Below the pieces are notes generated by a model. The model was not told where the DNA came from. It was given only the letters and a program-made list of their open reading frames with translations, and did not search any database. From VRUE01 sp963728835 (GTDB lineage: Bacteria > Actinomycetota > Thermoleophilia > Solirubrobacterales > 70-9), in the NCBI GenBank assembly GCA_963728835.1, contig CAVSKZ010000003.1, positions 124,001 through 188,000 of the forward strand: a stretch of DNA of 64,000 bases, written 5' to 3'. Shown in pieces: positions 1-9,260 of this stretch. Position 1 is the first letter of the stretch, and every line of letters starts with the position of its first letter. The position numbers and the translations under genes are program-made.

Positions 1-413
1 TATACGTACACACGCTGACGACCAAGCGTTTGCGAAGAGGTGAGAAATCCCGGTCAGGGGCGACTCGCTTTGCGATGACTAAGGAGTTGTGTCGAGTCAT
101 GAGTCGAGAAGACGGACGTTTCGGGTGCAACACAAGGAAGGCAATGACGCTGCGCGCGCTGCCCCACCTCGAGCACGTAGCGCTGCCCCCCGTGACGGCC
201 GTCTCGCCCTCTCACCCCTGGCAGCTAGGCCCTCGGAGAGGGGGGGCGGCCATATAGCTGGCCGAAGCGCAGGTTCTTAGCCGTGGCTGACCGAGGCCAC
301 GATGAATTTGGGCCCGTCCCCGCGGAACGTGACAGCCGCTCGGACGGGCCCAATTCCTTGCTGGGGGTGGCAGCGCCTTGGAGCGCCCAGTACCCTGCTC
401 GGAGGAGACGTCG
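1..413. other. Non-coding or unassigned left edge
   Basis: No reading frame in this stretch resembles a known protein or shows convincing coding character; the open frames on the two strands overlap one another. The only clear structure is the hairpin at 305-355. The region may hold the end of a gene or RNA that starts outside the window. Confidence 0.4.
305..355. repeat. Inverted repeat upstream of the threonine synthase gene
   Basis: The arms at 305-319 and 342-355 pair over 12 contiguous bases (core GGGCCCGTCC with GGACGGGCCC), extended by two more pairs past a one-base bulge, around a 22-base loop. No T-run follows, so it could be a terminator of an upstream transcript or a structured leader for the gene starting at 414. 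The function is not determined. Confidence 0.5.
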
Positions 414-1712
414 ATGCTGAACCCCGAGGACCGAACCCGCTCCTGCGCTACCGAACTGGTCTGCCGCGATTGCGGTCGCCGCCTGCCGCTTCTCGATACG
501 ACGTTCAAGTGCCTTGGCTGCGGCAACGGACTCGACATCGACTACGACTACGAGCTGGCCAGGGAGCGGCTCGGCGAGATCCCGCCGGCCGAGCGGGAGA
601 TCAACATCTGGCGCTTCGAGGAGCTGCTGCCGATCGTCGACGCGAGGGCCCAGGCGCGAGTCGGGCGCTACAGCGGGCGCACGCCGCTGATTCACGCCGA
701 CCGGCTCGGGGCGGAGCTGGGGCTGAAGAAGCTCTACCTAAAGGACGACAGCACCTCGCGCCCCAGCCTCTCTTACAAGGACCGTGTGGTCTCGATGGCG
801 GTCGCCCGCCTGCTCGAGCTGGGCAAGGACGAGATCGGCTGCGTCTCTACCGGCAACGTCGGCACCGCCGTCTCCTCGCTGGCGTCCAAGGCCGGCGTCA
901 CCGCCTACGTCTTCTACCCGTCGAACATGGAGCGCGGAAAGGCGCGCGCCTGCCGGGCGCTCGGCGCCGCCGTCTGCCAGCTCGACGGCAACTACGACGA
1001 AGCCAACCGCGCCTGCCGCGAGCTTGCCCTCGCCAGCGGCATCCAGTTCGCCAACATCACCCTGCGGCCGTTCTACGCCGAGGGCGCGAAGACGGTCGCC
1101 TACGAGGTGGTCGAGCAGCTCGAGTGGGAGGCGCCCGACCACTTCGTCATCCCGGCCGCCGGCGGCACGCTCTCCTCGCGCGTGCACAAGGGGCTTGTCG
1201 AGCTCGAGACCGTGGGCCTGGCGGAGACCTCGGGGGTCAGGATCGACGTTGCCCAGGCAGAGGGCTGCAGCCCGATCGCAACGGCGATAAGCGACGGCTC
1301 GGGAGAGATCGAGCCGCAGACCCCGCACACGGCGGCGCACTCGATCGCGATCGGCGCGCCCGGCGACGGCCCGCTCGTGGTCGATGCGGTGACGTCGCGG
1401 GGTGGCAGCGCCGCGACGGCCACTGACCGGGAGATCTTCGAGGCGATCGACCTGCTCGGCGCCACCGAGGGCATCCTCACCGAGCCCGCGGGCGGGACGA
1501 CGATCGCCTGCACGGCCAAGCTCGCCAACGAAGGCAAGCTCGGTCCCGACGACACCGTCGTCGCGATCGTCAGCGGCAACGGCTACAAGACCCTCGACGA
1601 GCATCCCGACAAGCCCTGGGCCGAAGGCGTCGCCTGCGACGTCGACGCGATGGGCGAGATGCTCGAAGAGTTCCGCCAGCACGGCGTCGGCGCCACGCTG
1701 TCGGCTGATTGA
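414..1712 (+). CDS. thrC: Threonine synthase-like PLP-dependent enzyme
   Basis: A fold-type II PLP enzyme most like threonine synthase, which turns O-phosphohomoserine into threonine. The N-terminus has a zinc-ribbon-like pair of CxxC motifs (CRDC about residue 17, CLGC about 34), as in many long threonine synthases. The PLP lysine lies in SLSYKDR, followed by the expected glycine-rich core (STGNVGTAVSSLASKAG). The start at 414 is chosen because GGAGGA lies just upstream; an in-frame TTG at 378 is an alternative. The C-terminal ~40 residues are atypical, so a related beta-replacing enzyme remains possible. It precedes the ETF-QO gene by about 35 bases. Confidence 0.75.
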   Translation: MLNPEDRTRSCATELVCRDCGRRLPLLDTTFKCLGCGNGLDIDYDYELARERLGEIPPAEREINIWRFEELLPIVDARAQARVGRYSGRTPLIHADRLGAELGLKKLYLKDDSTSRPSLSYKDRVVSMAVARLLELGKDEIGCVSTGNVGTAVSSLASKAGVTAYVFYPSNMERGKARACRALGAAVCQLDGNYDEANRACRELALASGIQFANITLRPFYAEGAKTVAYEVVEQLEWEAPDHFVIPAAGGTLSSRVHKGLVELETVGLAETSGVRIDVAQAEGCSPIATAISDGSGEIEPQTPHTAAHSIAIGAPGDGPLVVDAVTSRGGSAATATDREIFEAIDLLGATEGILTEPAGGTTIACTAKLANEGKLGPDDTVVAIVSGNGYKTLDEHPDKPWAEGVACDVDAMGEMLEEFRQHGVGATLSAD

Positions 1713-1733
1713 CTCGTCAGTCAACCGCCCGGA

Positions 1734-1739
1734 TATAGT
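1734..1739 (+). promoter_or_regulatory. -10 box for the ETF-QO gene
   Basis: TATAGT ends 7 bases before the ATG at 1747, and TTGACT at 1709 could serve as a -35 with a long 19-base spacer. With no Shine-Dalgarno sequence, the transcript would begin at or near the start codon. Confidence 0.5.
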
Positions 1740-1746
1740 TCCGGCC

Positions 1747-3486
1747 ATGTTCGCCTACGGCGATGGAAAGTTCGTGCCGGCGGATTTCCCGCCCCCGGTC
1801 GAGCCGCGCGAGGAGTTCGTCAAGCGCTCGCTCGACGGCGAGGACGAGCGGATCGAGATCGGCGTCGCGATCGTCGGCGGCGGCACCGCCGGACTCGCCT
1901 GCGCCAACCGCCTGCTGCAGCTCCTGGCAGACGATCCGGAGACGATGGAGCGCCTCGGCGAGGTCCCGGTCGCCGTGATCGAGAAGGCGAAGACCTGTGG
2001 TGGCCACAACCTCTCCGGGGCGGTGATGCGGCCCGGGCCGCTGCAGGAGCTCTTCCCGGAGATGAGCCGGGAGCAGTGGCGCCAGGAGGGCTTTGCCTTC
2101 GGCGAGGTGAAGAAGGAGGCGATCTACCTCCTGCCCAGCGCCAAGACCAAGATCCGCATCCCGCCGCCCCCGCCGCAGCGCAACCACGGCAACGAGGTGA
2201 TCTCGGTCGCCGCCCTCTGCCGCCACATGCAGCGTCAGGCCGAGGAGGCGGGCGCCTACCTGCTGACCGAGACCGCGGCCACGCAGCTGATCGTCTCCGA
2301 CGGCGCCGTCGTCGGCGTCCGCTCCGGCGACAAGGGCCGCGGCAAAGACGGCGAGGAGCTCGGCAACTTCGAGCCGGGGACCGACATCGCTGCCAGGGCG
2401 ACCGTCCTCGCCGAGGGCTGCTGGGGCCACCTCACCGACGCCGCGGTGCGCGAGTTCGGCCTCGACGAGGGCCGCGAGCCGCAGGTCTGGGAGCTGGGCG
2501 TGAAAGAGGTCTGGAAGGTGCCCAAGCCGCTGGACCGCGTGATCCACACGCTGGCCGGCTGGCCGCTGAAGATCTCCGCGAAGCACCACCAGATCGGCGG
2601 CTCCTGGATCTACCCGATGGTGGACGAGAAGACGGGCGAGGACCTGGTCTCGATCGGCTTCGTCCTCGACCTCGACTACGCCGACGCGACCAGCTCCGCC
2701 CACGACTTCCTGCAGCAGTTCAAGACCCACCCGATGGTGCGCGACATCCTCGAGGGCGGGGAGCGCGTCAGCTGGGGCGCCAAGGCGATCCCGGCGGGCG
2801 GGTACTGGGCGATGCCGAAGCTCTCGATGCCCGGTGCCGCGATCGTCGGCGACGCCGCCGGCATGGTCAACCTGGCTGCGCTGAAGGGCGTCCACTACGC
2901 GATCAAGGCGGGGATGCTCGCGGCGGAGCAGATCCACGCCGCGCTTCGGGCCGGCAGCGACGACTTCTCCGGATACGAGCAGGCGGTCGAGGACTCGATC
3001 ATCCGCAAGGACCTCTACGAGCAGCGCAACACCCGCCAGCCCTTCCAGAAGGGCTTGCTCAAAGGCGGCCCCCTGGTCAACCTGATGATCGCCACCAAGG
3101 GCCGCTTCCCCGGCGGCCGCTGGAAGCTGCACCGCAACGACGCCCAGCCGATGTTCGTCGGCGAGACCAGGGACGGCTACCCCCAGCCCGACGGCAAGCT
3201 CACCTTCGACAAGCTCTCCAGCGTCTTCATCACCGGCAACGCCACCCGCGACGACGCCCCCAACCACATCCGCGTCCAGAAGCGGGTCCCCCGCGAGATC
3301 GCCGAGACCTGGAAGTGGATGTGCCCCGCCGGCGTCTACGAGATCCCCGACGACGCCCCGGAGACCGGCGACGTCGACGTGATCGTCAACTACACCAACT
3401 GCGTCCAGTGCGGCGCGATCACGGCCAAGGGCGGCCGCCTGACGACGCCCGAGGGCGGCGACGGGCCGCTGTACCAGAACACCTGA
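1747..3486 (+). CDS. Electron transfer flavoprotein-quinone oxidoreductase
   Basis: A monotopic membrane flavoprotein that passes electrons from electron-transfer flavoprotein to the quinone pool, mainly during fatty-acid and amino-acid oxidation. The N-terminal FAD site is clear (AIVGGGTAGLACANR about residues 40-54), followed by the family's central domain and a C-terminal ferredoxin-like segment (MCPAGVYEI, then NCVQCGAIT). Family members hold a 4Fe-4S cluster with four cysteines: one in CPAGVYE and three in CxxCxxC. Here the last of these is isoleucine (CVQCGAI), so one ligand is missing. At 579 residues it has normal length. The start at 1747 fits the -10 box directly upstream. Confidence 0.88.
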   Translation: MFAYGDGKFVPADFPPPVEPREEFVKRSLDGEDERIEIGVAIVGGGTAGLACANRLLQLLADDPETMERLGEVPVAVIEKAKTCGGHNLSGAVMRPGPLQELFPEMSREQWRQEGFAFGEVKKEAIYLLPSAKTKIRIPPPPPQRNHGNEVISVAALCRHMQRQAEEAGAYLLTETAATQLIVSDGAVVGVRSGDKGRGKDGEELGNFEPGTDIAARATVLAEGCWGHLTDAAVREFGLDEGREPQVWELGVKEVWKVPKPLDRVIHTLAGWPLKISAKHHQIGGSWIYPMVDEKTGEDLVSIGFVLDLDYADATSSAHDFLQQFKTHPMVRDILEGGERVSWGAKAIPAGGYWAMPKLSMPGAAIVGDAAGMVNLAALKGVHYAIKAGMLAAEQIHAALRAGSDDFSGYEQAVEDSIIRKDLYEQRNTRQPFQKGLLKGGPLVNLMIATKGRFPGGRWKLHRNDAQPMFVGETRDGYPQPDGKLTFDKLSSVFITGNATRDDAPNHIRVQKRVPREIAETWKWMCPAGVYEIPDDAPETGDVDVIVNYTNCVQCGAITAKGGRLTTPEGGDGPLYQNT

Positions 3487-3521
3487 GCGCGCCTTTCTGG
3501 CGAAGCTTCTTGTCTGCAGCT

Positions 3522-3527
3522 TAGTCT
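3522..3527 (+). promoter_or_regulatory. -10 box for the small membrane protein
   Basis: TAGTCT lies 13 bases before the GTG at 3541 and 6 bases before an alternative GTG at 3534. It is the same box type seen before many genes in this window. Confidence 0.35.
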
Positions 3528-3540
3528 AAGCTCGTGGACC

Positions 3541-3835
3541 GTGATCAGGCTCGTCTCATTTCGCATCGCGCTATTCGCGGTCCCTGCTGCGGCGGTCGCC
3601 GGCCTCATGCTTTTGCTGAACGGTCTCGATGCAAGCGCGGGTATCGCCGTAGCTGCTTTTGGGGTGGTCGCCGTCGCGACTGGCACCGCACTTGGTTACT
3701 TCGCCGAATGCCTCCCTGAGCTTCCTCGGGTTCGTCGACATCATCGCCTTGCTGGCATTCATCACGGCGACTGAGGCGTGGCTGTTGTCGCCGGGCAAAG
3801 CAGTCCGGTTGGCAAGTCCGTTTCGGGCCCACTAA
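3541..3835 (+). CDS. Small membrane protein, probably interrupted by a +1 shift
   Basis: Not recognised as a family. The unshifted frame gives 77 residues with two hydrophobic helices (about 7-25 and 32-52), then an unlikely basic tail ending at 3774. If the frame moves +1 near 3706-3715, the next stretch reads as a third helix (LGFVDIIALLAFITATEAW) and stops at 3835, giving about 97 residues and three helices. I prefer the shifted reading because the tail then looks like membrane protein. No close functional neighbour is evident. Confidence 0.45.
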
Positions 3836-3863
3836 AAAGCCCGAGCGTGAACTCGTCGTCCTC

Positions 3864-3869
3864 TAGTCT
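3864..3869 (+). promoter_or_regulatory. -10 box for the NucS-like gene
   Basis: TAGTCT lies 12 bases before the ATG at 3882. No Shine-Dalgarno sequence is present. Confidence 0.4.
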
Positions 3870-3881
3870 GCGTTCTCGGTT

Positions 3882-5004
3882 ATGCCAGTGAAATTCGGAC
3901 TGTGGCGAGTCGACGGCGAGTCAATCGAGCGGGTTCCGACGAGCGGCGTTGCCAGCGAGGAGCGCCTGGAGGACATCCTTGAGGCGCGCATCGATCGGTC
4001 GACAGGTCGTCACCGACTTCGGCAAGCGCATCGACCTGTTGGCTATCGACGGCCAGGGTGACCTGCACGTCATCGAGCTGAAGAAGGACCGAACGCCGAG
4101 AGAGGTCGTAGCGCAGGCGCTGGAGTATGGGTTCTGGGTCCAGGGCCTCTCCTTCGAGGCCATCCGCGAGCTCTACGCGAAGCATCACGACGGAGAGGAC
4201 TTCGACTCGGCATTCACCAGCCACTTCGAGTCTGAAATCCCGGAGGCGGTCAACACAAGCCACCAGCTCGTCGTCGTCGCAACCGGAATGGATGCCAGCA
4301 CTGAGCAGATCGTCGAGTACGTGCGCGGCTACGGCGTGCCGATCAATGTCCTGTTCTTCGAGTACCTCGCCGATGGTGGCCGCGAGTATCTGGCACGCTC
4401 GTGGCTCACCGACCCCGAGCTTGAGTCGTCAAGCAAAAGCGGCGGCAAGAAGCAGGCGCCTTGGAACGGCGTTGACTTCTTTGTCGCCGTGGGAGAGAAC
4501 AACGAGAGGAACTGGGACGACATGGTCCGCTACGGCTTTGTATCTGCCGGGCACGGAGACAAATACCGCAAGGCGATGGAGAGCCTCTTCGAGGGCGCCC
4601 GTGTTTGGGCTGCGATCCCAAGTAGCCGCGCCACGGGAGGCGCTCATGGCTATGTCGGGGTGGGCCGGGTGACGGCGCCTGCCGTCGGCGTGAACGACTT
4701 CGATGTTGAAGTCGCAGGCGCGACTGTGAACGTCCTCCAAGCGCCGTTGGAGGCTACCAACATGGGCTGGGATGCCGATGACCCTCAGTTGTGCGAGTAC
4801 CTCGTCAGGGTCGAGTGGATGAATACTCGCCCCCGGGAGAAGGCGGTGTGGGAGAAGGGCATGTTCGCCAACCAGAATGTCGTGGCGAGGTTGCGGCAGC
4901 CGTTTACCTTGCAATGCCTCAATGAAGTTTTCGATCTCGAAGAAGGGCTGGCGGACCCAGGGGTCACGCCCACGGCGGATAACAAGGAGTCGTTGAGCAC
5001 ATAG
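3882..5004 (+). pseudogene. NucS/DUF91-like PD-(D/E)XK nuclease, N-terminus disrupted
   Basis: A nuclease-fold protein: KRIDLLAID followed by LHVIELKKD gives the D...ExK metal site typical of the NucS/DUF91 group, and YGFWVQGLSFEAIRELY follows as in that family. Reading from 3882 gives a sensible start (KFGLWRVDGESIERVPTSG, then SEERLEDILEARI), but the frame changes by +1 near 3988. About ten residues expected between LEARI and the IGRQVVTDFG motif are also missing, so both a short deletion and a shift seem to have occurred. The C-terminal half is intact to 5004. It lies just outside the tRNA-flanked island. Whether it still makes a working protein cannot be told from sequence. Confidence 0.6.
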
Positions 5005-5043
5005 CGCAGAGCCCCTGCCAATCTGATTCCGCTTGCTGCTGCC

Positions 5044-5085
5044 ATGCCCGAGGAGGACTCGAACCCCCGACACGCGGATTACGAT
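5044..5085 (-). repeat. Partial tRNA copy, candidate att site of island 1
   Basis: Matches the 3' half of the tRNA at 8152-8225 from the anticodon loop through the T-arm to the acceptor end, with one deleted C in the T-stem and one acceptor mismatch. It lacks the 5' half and cannot fold as a tRNA. Confidence 0.75.
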
Positions 5086-5199
5086 GGGCGACACGCAGGG
5101 GGTCTGACGGTTCTGGGAGCGGCTCTCAGCACGCCCCCCGGTTGTCGGGAATTCGCGCAAATCGGGTATTCGCGGTCGTAGGCCGTCCGGTCGAAGGGC

Positions 5200-5205
5200 T
5201 AGTCT
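5200..5205 (+). promoter_or_regulatory. -10 box at the start of the island 1 operon
   Basis: TAGTCT ends 7 bases before the ATG at 5213, consistent with a leaderless transcript that would cover the 74-aa gene and the restriction-modification gene. Confidence 0.45.
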
Positions 5206-5212
5206 CGCCCAG

Positions 5213-5437
5213 ATGAATGAGGCGAGCAGCAGCGAAGTCGAGAAGGTTCTTCTCTTCGTATCGGATGCGCGCGACCGGGCTGGCAAAGCGCGGGCTCGGC
5301 TACAGGCGGACGGTGCCGACCAGCATTTGATCGAGGCCTTGGAGCGCGCCGAGGCGTCGCTGGCCGAGACTCACCGCGACCTCATGCAGGGCACCTACTT
5401 CGCGGTGCCACGGCGCGAAAAGCAGCTCGCTCTCTAG
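5213..5437 (+). CDS. Small helical protein of unknown function in island 1
   Basis: A 74-residue protein, charged and predicted mostly helical by eye (VEKVLLFVSDARDRAGKAR, then LIEALERAEASLAE). I do not recognise the family and see no DNA-binding motif that would mark it as a controller protein. It ends 6 bases before the restriction-modification gene and so is probably co-transcribed with it from the -10 box at 5200. A role as an accessory or regulatory partner of that enzyme is only a guess from position. Confidence 0.6.
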   Translation: MNEASSSEVEKVLLFVSDARDRAGKARARLQADGADQHLIEALERAEASLAETHRDLMQGTYFAVPRREKQLAL

Positions 5438-5443
5438 AAAGTC

Positions 5444-8192
5444 GTGTTGATCACCGGCGAGGAGATTCGCCGTCGCCTGACCGGGTTCGTCGAGAAGTGG
5501 TCGTCCTACCAGGGCTCCGAGCGCGCCGAGGCCCAAACCTTCCTCAACGAGCTTTTCGGCTGCTTTGGCACCGACCGTCAGGAGGTCGCCCGCTTCGAGG
5601 ACCCTCAGCACAGAAGGTTCCTTGACCTGATCTGGGACCGTGTCTGCATCGTCGAGATGAAGCGGCCCAGCGAGGCTCAAAGGCTCGATCAGCATCGCCC
5701 TCAGGCGTTCGGCTATTGGCGAAATGCGGCCGACCCCGATCGCAACCTCCCGGCGCCCAGATGGCTCGTCCTCTGCGCATTCAGGCGATTCGAGATCTGG
5801 GAGCCAGGGTCGTTTCCCAATGAGCCACGAGCTGAATTCGAGCTTGGCGAACTTCCCGACCGACTCGACTCACTTCTGTTCTTGGCCGGCAGAGAACCCG
5901 TTTTCCTGTCGTTTCAGGAGGCGGTGACTCGCGAAGCGGTCAAGCATGTGACGGACCTTTACGCGGGGCTGCGCGAGCGTCGTGCGGCTGACTCAGATGT
6001 CTTGCGACTTCGTCCTGCAGAGCGTCTGGTGCATGTTCGCCGAGGACCTCGGCCAGCTCGAAGGCCATCTCTATACCCGTATCGTCGACGAGCTTCTGGC
6101 CAATCCGCAGCGATCGAGCGCGGATGACCTGGGTGGTCTATTTCGATGGCTCAATACGCCAGGGAACCGGCCCGACGGGGGGTTCTACGCCGAGACCCGA
6201 TATGTGAACGGCGGACTTTTCGCTCATCCGGCTTTGGTTCATCTGGCGTCCGAGGAGTTGGAGCAGCTTCGCTCTGCCTGCGAGTTCAACTGGAAGCGCG
6301 TCGAGCCCCACATCTTCGGGTCGCTCCTGGAGGGGGCGCTTGGCCGAGAGTCCCAATGGATTCTCGGTGCCCACTACACGCACACGGTGGACATCATGAA
6401 GGTCATCGGTCCAAGCATCGTCGTTCCCTGGCGTGAGCGAATCGAGAACGCGGATACCGTCCGGCAGGCTCAGCAGCTTCAAAACGAGTTGCTCAACTAC
6501 GTGGTACTCGATCCGGCCTGCGGCTCCGGGAATTTCCTCTACATCGCCTACCGCGAGTTGCGCCAGATCGAGAAGAGACTGAGGGTGCGGGAGCGGGAGC
6601 TGCGCCGCGAGTCCGGCATGCCCGACGCCGACGCGCTGAGTGCCTTCTTTCCGCTGCGGAATATTGCGGGGATTGAGATCAACGCTTTCGCCGTGGCGCT
6701 TGCGCGGGTCACGCTGTGGATGGGGCACAAGCTTGCGGTCGATGAACTTGATCTAGCCGAGTCCACCCTGCCGCTTGAGGATCTCGGCGGAATTCAGGCC
6801 GGCGATGCGCTCAGGATGCCTTGGCCGAGATGTGACGTAATCGTCAGTAATCCACCGTTCCACGGAGATCGAAACCTTCGTGGACTGCTCGGTGACGATT
6901 ACGTCGAGTGGCTCAAAGAGGAGTTCGGCTGTGGCGTCAAAGATCACTGTGTCTACTGGTTTCGCATGGCGCAGGATCATCTGGAGCCTGGGCAGAGGGC
7001 TGGGATGGTCGGCACCAACTCGATCAGCCAGAACCGAGCGCGGGGCGCGAGCCTCAACTACATCGTCGAATCCGGCGGGGTCATCATCGACGCCATCAGC
7101 TCGCAGGATTGGCCCGGGGGGGCAAACGTCGACGTCAGCATCGTCAACTGGATCAAGGGTCCTCTTTCGAACGAGCCACAGCGGGTTCTGGACGAGCGGC
7201 ACGTCGATGGAATCGACACCGCCCTTCGGTCGTCGACGATTCCAGTTGCCGATGTTCCTCCGCTCAGCGCTAATCGGAACTTCGCGTTCCAGGGTTTCCT
7301 GCCCGGAGCAAAGTTCGACATTCCGGGTGAGGTGGCAGAGGAGCTGCTCGGACTGACGGATGCCGCGTACTCCGACGTCGTCTTGCCGTACCTGGATGGC
7401 CGAGACATTGCGCGGACGGTGGATCAGCGGCCGACCCGCTACACGATTGACTTCGCACAGATGGAGCTGGAGGAAGCAATGCGCTACCCGGCGGCCCTTG
7501 AGATCGTCAGGGACCAGGCGAAGGACGCCAGGGAGTCGAGCAACTCCTACTCTCGAAATCCGCGCTGGTGGCAGTTTCTCTGGCCCCGGCCGGATTTCCG
7601 AGAGCGTGCGGCGGGTCTTCAGCGCTTTATTGCAGGCTCGGCCACAGCTAAGCGCATTTTCTTTATCTGGTGCGATCTGGGCTGGCGTCCGAGCAACAGC
7701 ACCAACATCTTTGCCTTCGATTCCGATTACGCAATTGCTGTCTTGAGCTCGGCGATACATACGGAATGGGCGGGGGGACGTTCATCCACGCTTGAGGATC
7801 GCATCCGTTACACACCCAGCTCCGCATTCGAGACGTTTCCTTGGCCGTCCGTAGACGCGACCGAAGCCGGCGCCATCGGAGATGCCGGGCGGGCACTGCT
7901 TGCTCGACGCAGTGAGATCTGCAACGAAGCCGAGATCGGCCTCAACGAGCTTTACAACCGGCACGAGGAAGGCGCCTGGTCTGATTTGGGCGAATTGCAT
8001 CGCCAGCTTGACCAGGCCGTGTTGAGCGCCTATGGCTGGAGTGATATCGGCGTCGATGACAACGTTGCCGTCAATCAGAGGCTCTTTGCCCTAAGCCGCG
8101 CGATTCAAGGCGGCCATGTCGAATATGCCGGGCCGAACGCTGCCAATGCGATGCCGGAGGAGGGACTCGAACCCCCGACACGCGGATTATGA
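5444..8192 (+). CDS. MmeI-like (type IIL) restriction-modification enzyme, +1 shift near 6005
   Basis: A single-chain restriction enzyme and adenine methyltransferase. The N-terminus carries a nuclease motif (FLDLIWDRVCIVEMK, D...ExK). The methyltransferase part has motif I DPACGSGNFLYIAYRELR, motif IV CDVIVSNPPFHGD and the family segment GANVDVSIVNWIKG; the C-terminal third would recognise the target. Total length, about 916 residues, matches the family. The frame moves +1 near 6005 (TTG, extra C, GAC), before MFAEDLGQLEGHLYTRIV. The last dozen residues are read antisense across the tRNA gene (PEEGLEPPTRGL), so the natural stop was probably lost at the island edge. Start GTG 5444 follows the 74-aa gene by 6 bases. 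Confidence 0.78.
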
Positions 8193-8225
8193 TTCCGCTG
8201 CTCTAACCAGCTGAGCTACTCCGGC
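8152..8225 (-). tRNA. tRNA with CAT anticodon (elongator Met or Ile2)
   Basis: On the minus strand the 74-base sequence folds as a cloverleaf: acceptor GCCGGAG pairs with CTCCGGC, the anticodon stem GCGGA/TCCGC encloses loop ATCATAA, and the T-loop is TTCGAGT. The anticodon is CAT. Sequence alone does not decide between elongator Met and lysidine-modified Ile2; an initiator is less likely because the acceptor stem is fully paired. CCA is not encoded. It is the intact end of island 1. Confidence 0.92.
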
Positions 8226-8297
8226 GGGGAGTGGATCGTAGCGATGGAGGGGCGGCTCTCGCCGGGGCGCGCTCCGCGGCGAATGAGGCCTTAGGCT

Positions 8298-8303
8298 TAG
8301 CCT
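8298..8303 (+). promoter_or_regulatory. -10 box for the aminopeptidase gene
   Basis: TAGCCT ends 6 bases before the ATG at 8310, with no Shine-Dalgarno sequence: a candidate leaderless start. Confidence 0.5.
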
Positions 8304-8309
8304 TGGGAC

Positions 8310-9257
8310 ATGACGCAGGAGCTGGACAGGGCGGTGAGGACGGTTCTGCGGGATTGCCTGCGGATCGAACCTGGCGAAGAGGTGCTGGTGATCTGCAACC
8401 CGGTCACCGAGGACATCGGCGCCCTGATGCGGATCGAGGCCGAGGGGGATGGGGCGTTCGCCACCCTTGCGGTGATCTCCGAGCTCGACTCCAACGGGGC
8501 CGAGCCGCCGACGCCGGTCGCGGCTGCGATGGTCGCCGCCGAAGTCGTGCTGGCGCCGACGATCCAGTCGCTCTCCCACACCAACGCGCGCCGCGCCGCG
8601 ACCCAGGCGGGTGTGCGGATCGCGACGCTGCCGGGCGTGACCGAGGACATGCTGGCACGGCTGATGAACGCCGACATGCGCACCCTGCGGCGGCGAGGAG
8701 CGGCGATTGCGGCCGCGCTGCGCAGCGGCGAGGAGGCGCGGATCACCTGCCGGCACGGCAGCGACCTGCGGCTCGGGCTGAAGGACCGGATCCCGATCGC
8801 CGACGCCGGCGTGCTCAACGCTCCGGGCGCATTCGGCAACCTGCCCTGCGGAGAGGCCTTCGTCGCTCCCACCACCGCCGAGGGGACGCTGGTCGTCGAC
8901 GGCTCGATCGCCGGCGTGGGAAAGGTCGAGACCCCGGTCGAGCTGACTGTGCGCGACGGTCACCTGATCGACGCGACCGGCCCCGAGGGCGCGGCGCTGC
9001 TCGAAATGCTGACCCTGCACGGCGAGGACGGCACCAACGTCGCCGAGCTGGGCATCGGCACCAACGAAGAGGCCACTTTGACCGGCAACATCCTCGAGGA
9101 CGAGAAGATCCTCGGCACCGCCCACGTCGCCTTCGGCGCCTCGGCTGCGATCGGCGGCACCGTCCAGGTCCCCGTCCACCTCGACTGCGTGATCGTCGAG
9201 CCGACCGTGGAAGTGGACGGCAAGGAGATCGTCCGCGGCGGCCAGCTGCTCGTCTGA
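8310..9257 (+). CDS. Aminopeptidase T-like (COG2309/M29-related) protein
   Basis: Resembles the leucyl aminopeptidase T-like group of metallo-aminopeptidases and their relatives. The C-terminal signature is clear: ELGIGTNEEATLTGNILEDE, then LGTAHVAFG, and a histidine/aspartate pair in VPVHLDCVIVEPTVEVDG, which would hold metal. The N-terminal half, with PGEEVLVICNP near the start, is the usual Rossmann-like segment. At 315 residues it is slightly short for classical M29 enzymes, so a related hydrolase or dioxygenase-fold enzyme is possible. It is followed after 3 bases by ftcD, so the two are probably one operon, perhaps linked to histidine or peptide breakdown. Confidence 0.65.
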   Translation: MTQELDRAVRTVLRDCLRIEPGEEVLVICNPVTEDIGALMRIEAEGDGAFATLAVISELDSNGAEPPTPVAAAMVAAEVVLAPTIQSLSHTNARRAATQAGVRIATLPGVTEDMLARLMNADMRTLRRRGAAIAAALRSGEEARITCRHGSDLRLGLKDRIPIADAGVLNAPGAFGNLPCGEAFVAPTTAEGTLVVDGSIAGVGKVETPVELTVRDGHLIDATGPEGAALLEMLTLHGEDGTNVAELGIGTNEEATLTGNILEDEKILGTAHVAFGASAAIGGTVQVPVHLDCVIVEPTVEVDGKEIVRGGQLLV

Positions 9258-9260
9258 CCG

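Larger units (their letters stand above)
5044..8225. mobile_element. Small genomic island 1 at a tRNA(CAT) gene
   Basis: The complete tRNA at 8152-8225 (minus strand) and a decayed copy of its 3' half at 5044-5085, in the same orientation, bound about 3.1 kb. The two copies share an identical 27-base core (5055-5081 and 8163-8189), and homology stops inside the anticodon loop, as expected when a tyrosine recombinase uses a tRNA 3' end. The cargo is a 74-aa gene and an MmeI-like restriction-modification gene. No integrase gene is present. Confidence 0.65.
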
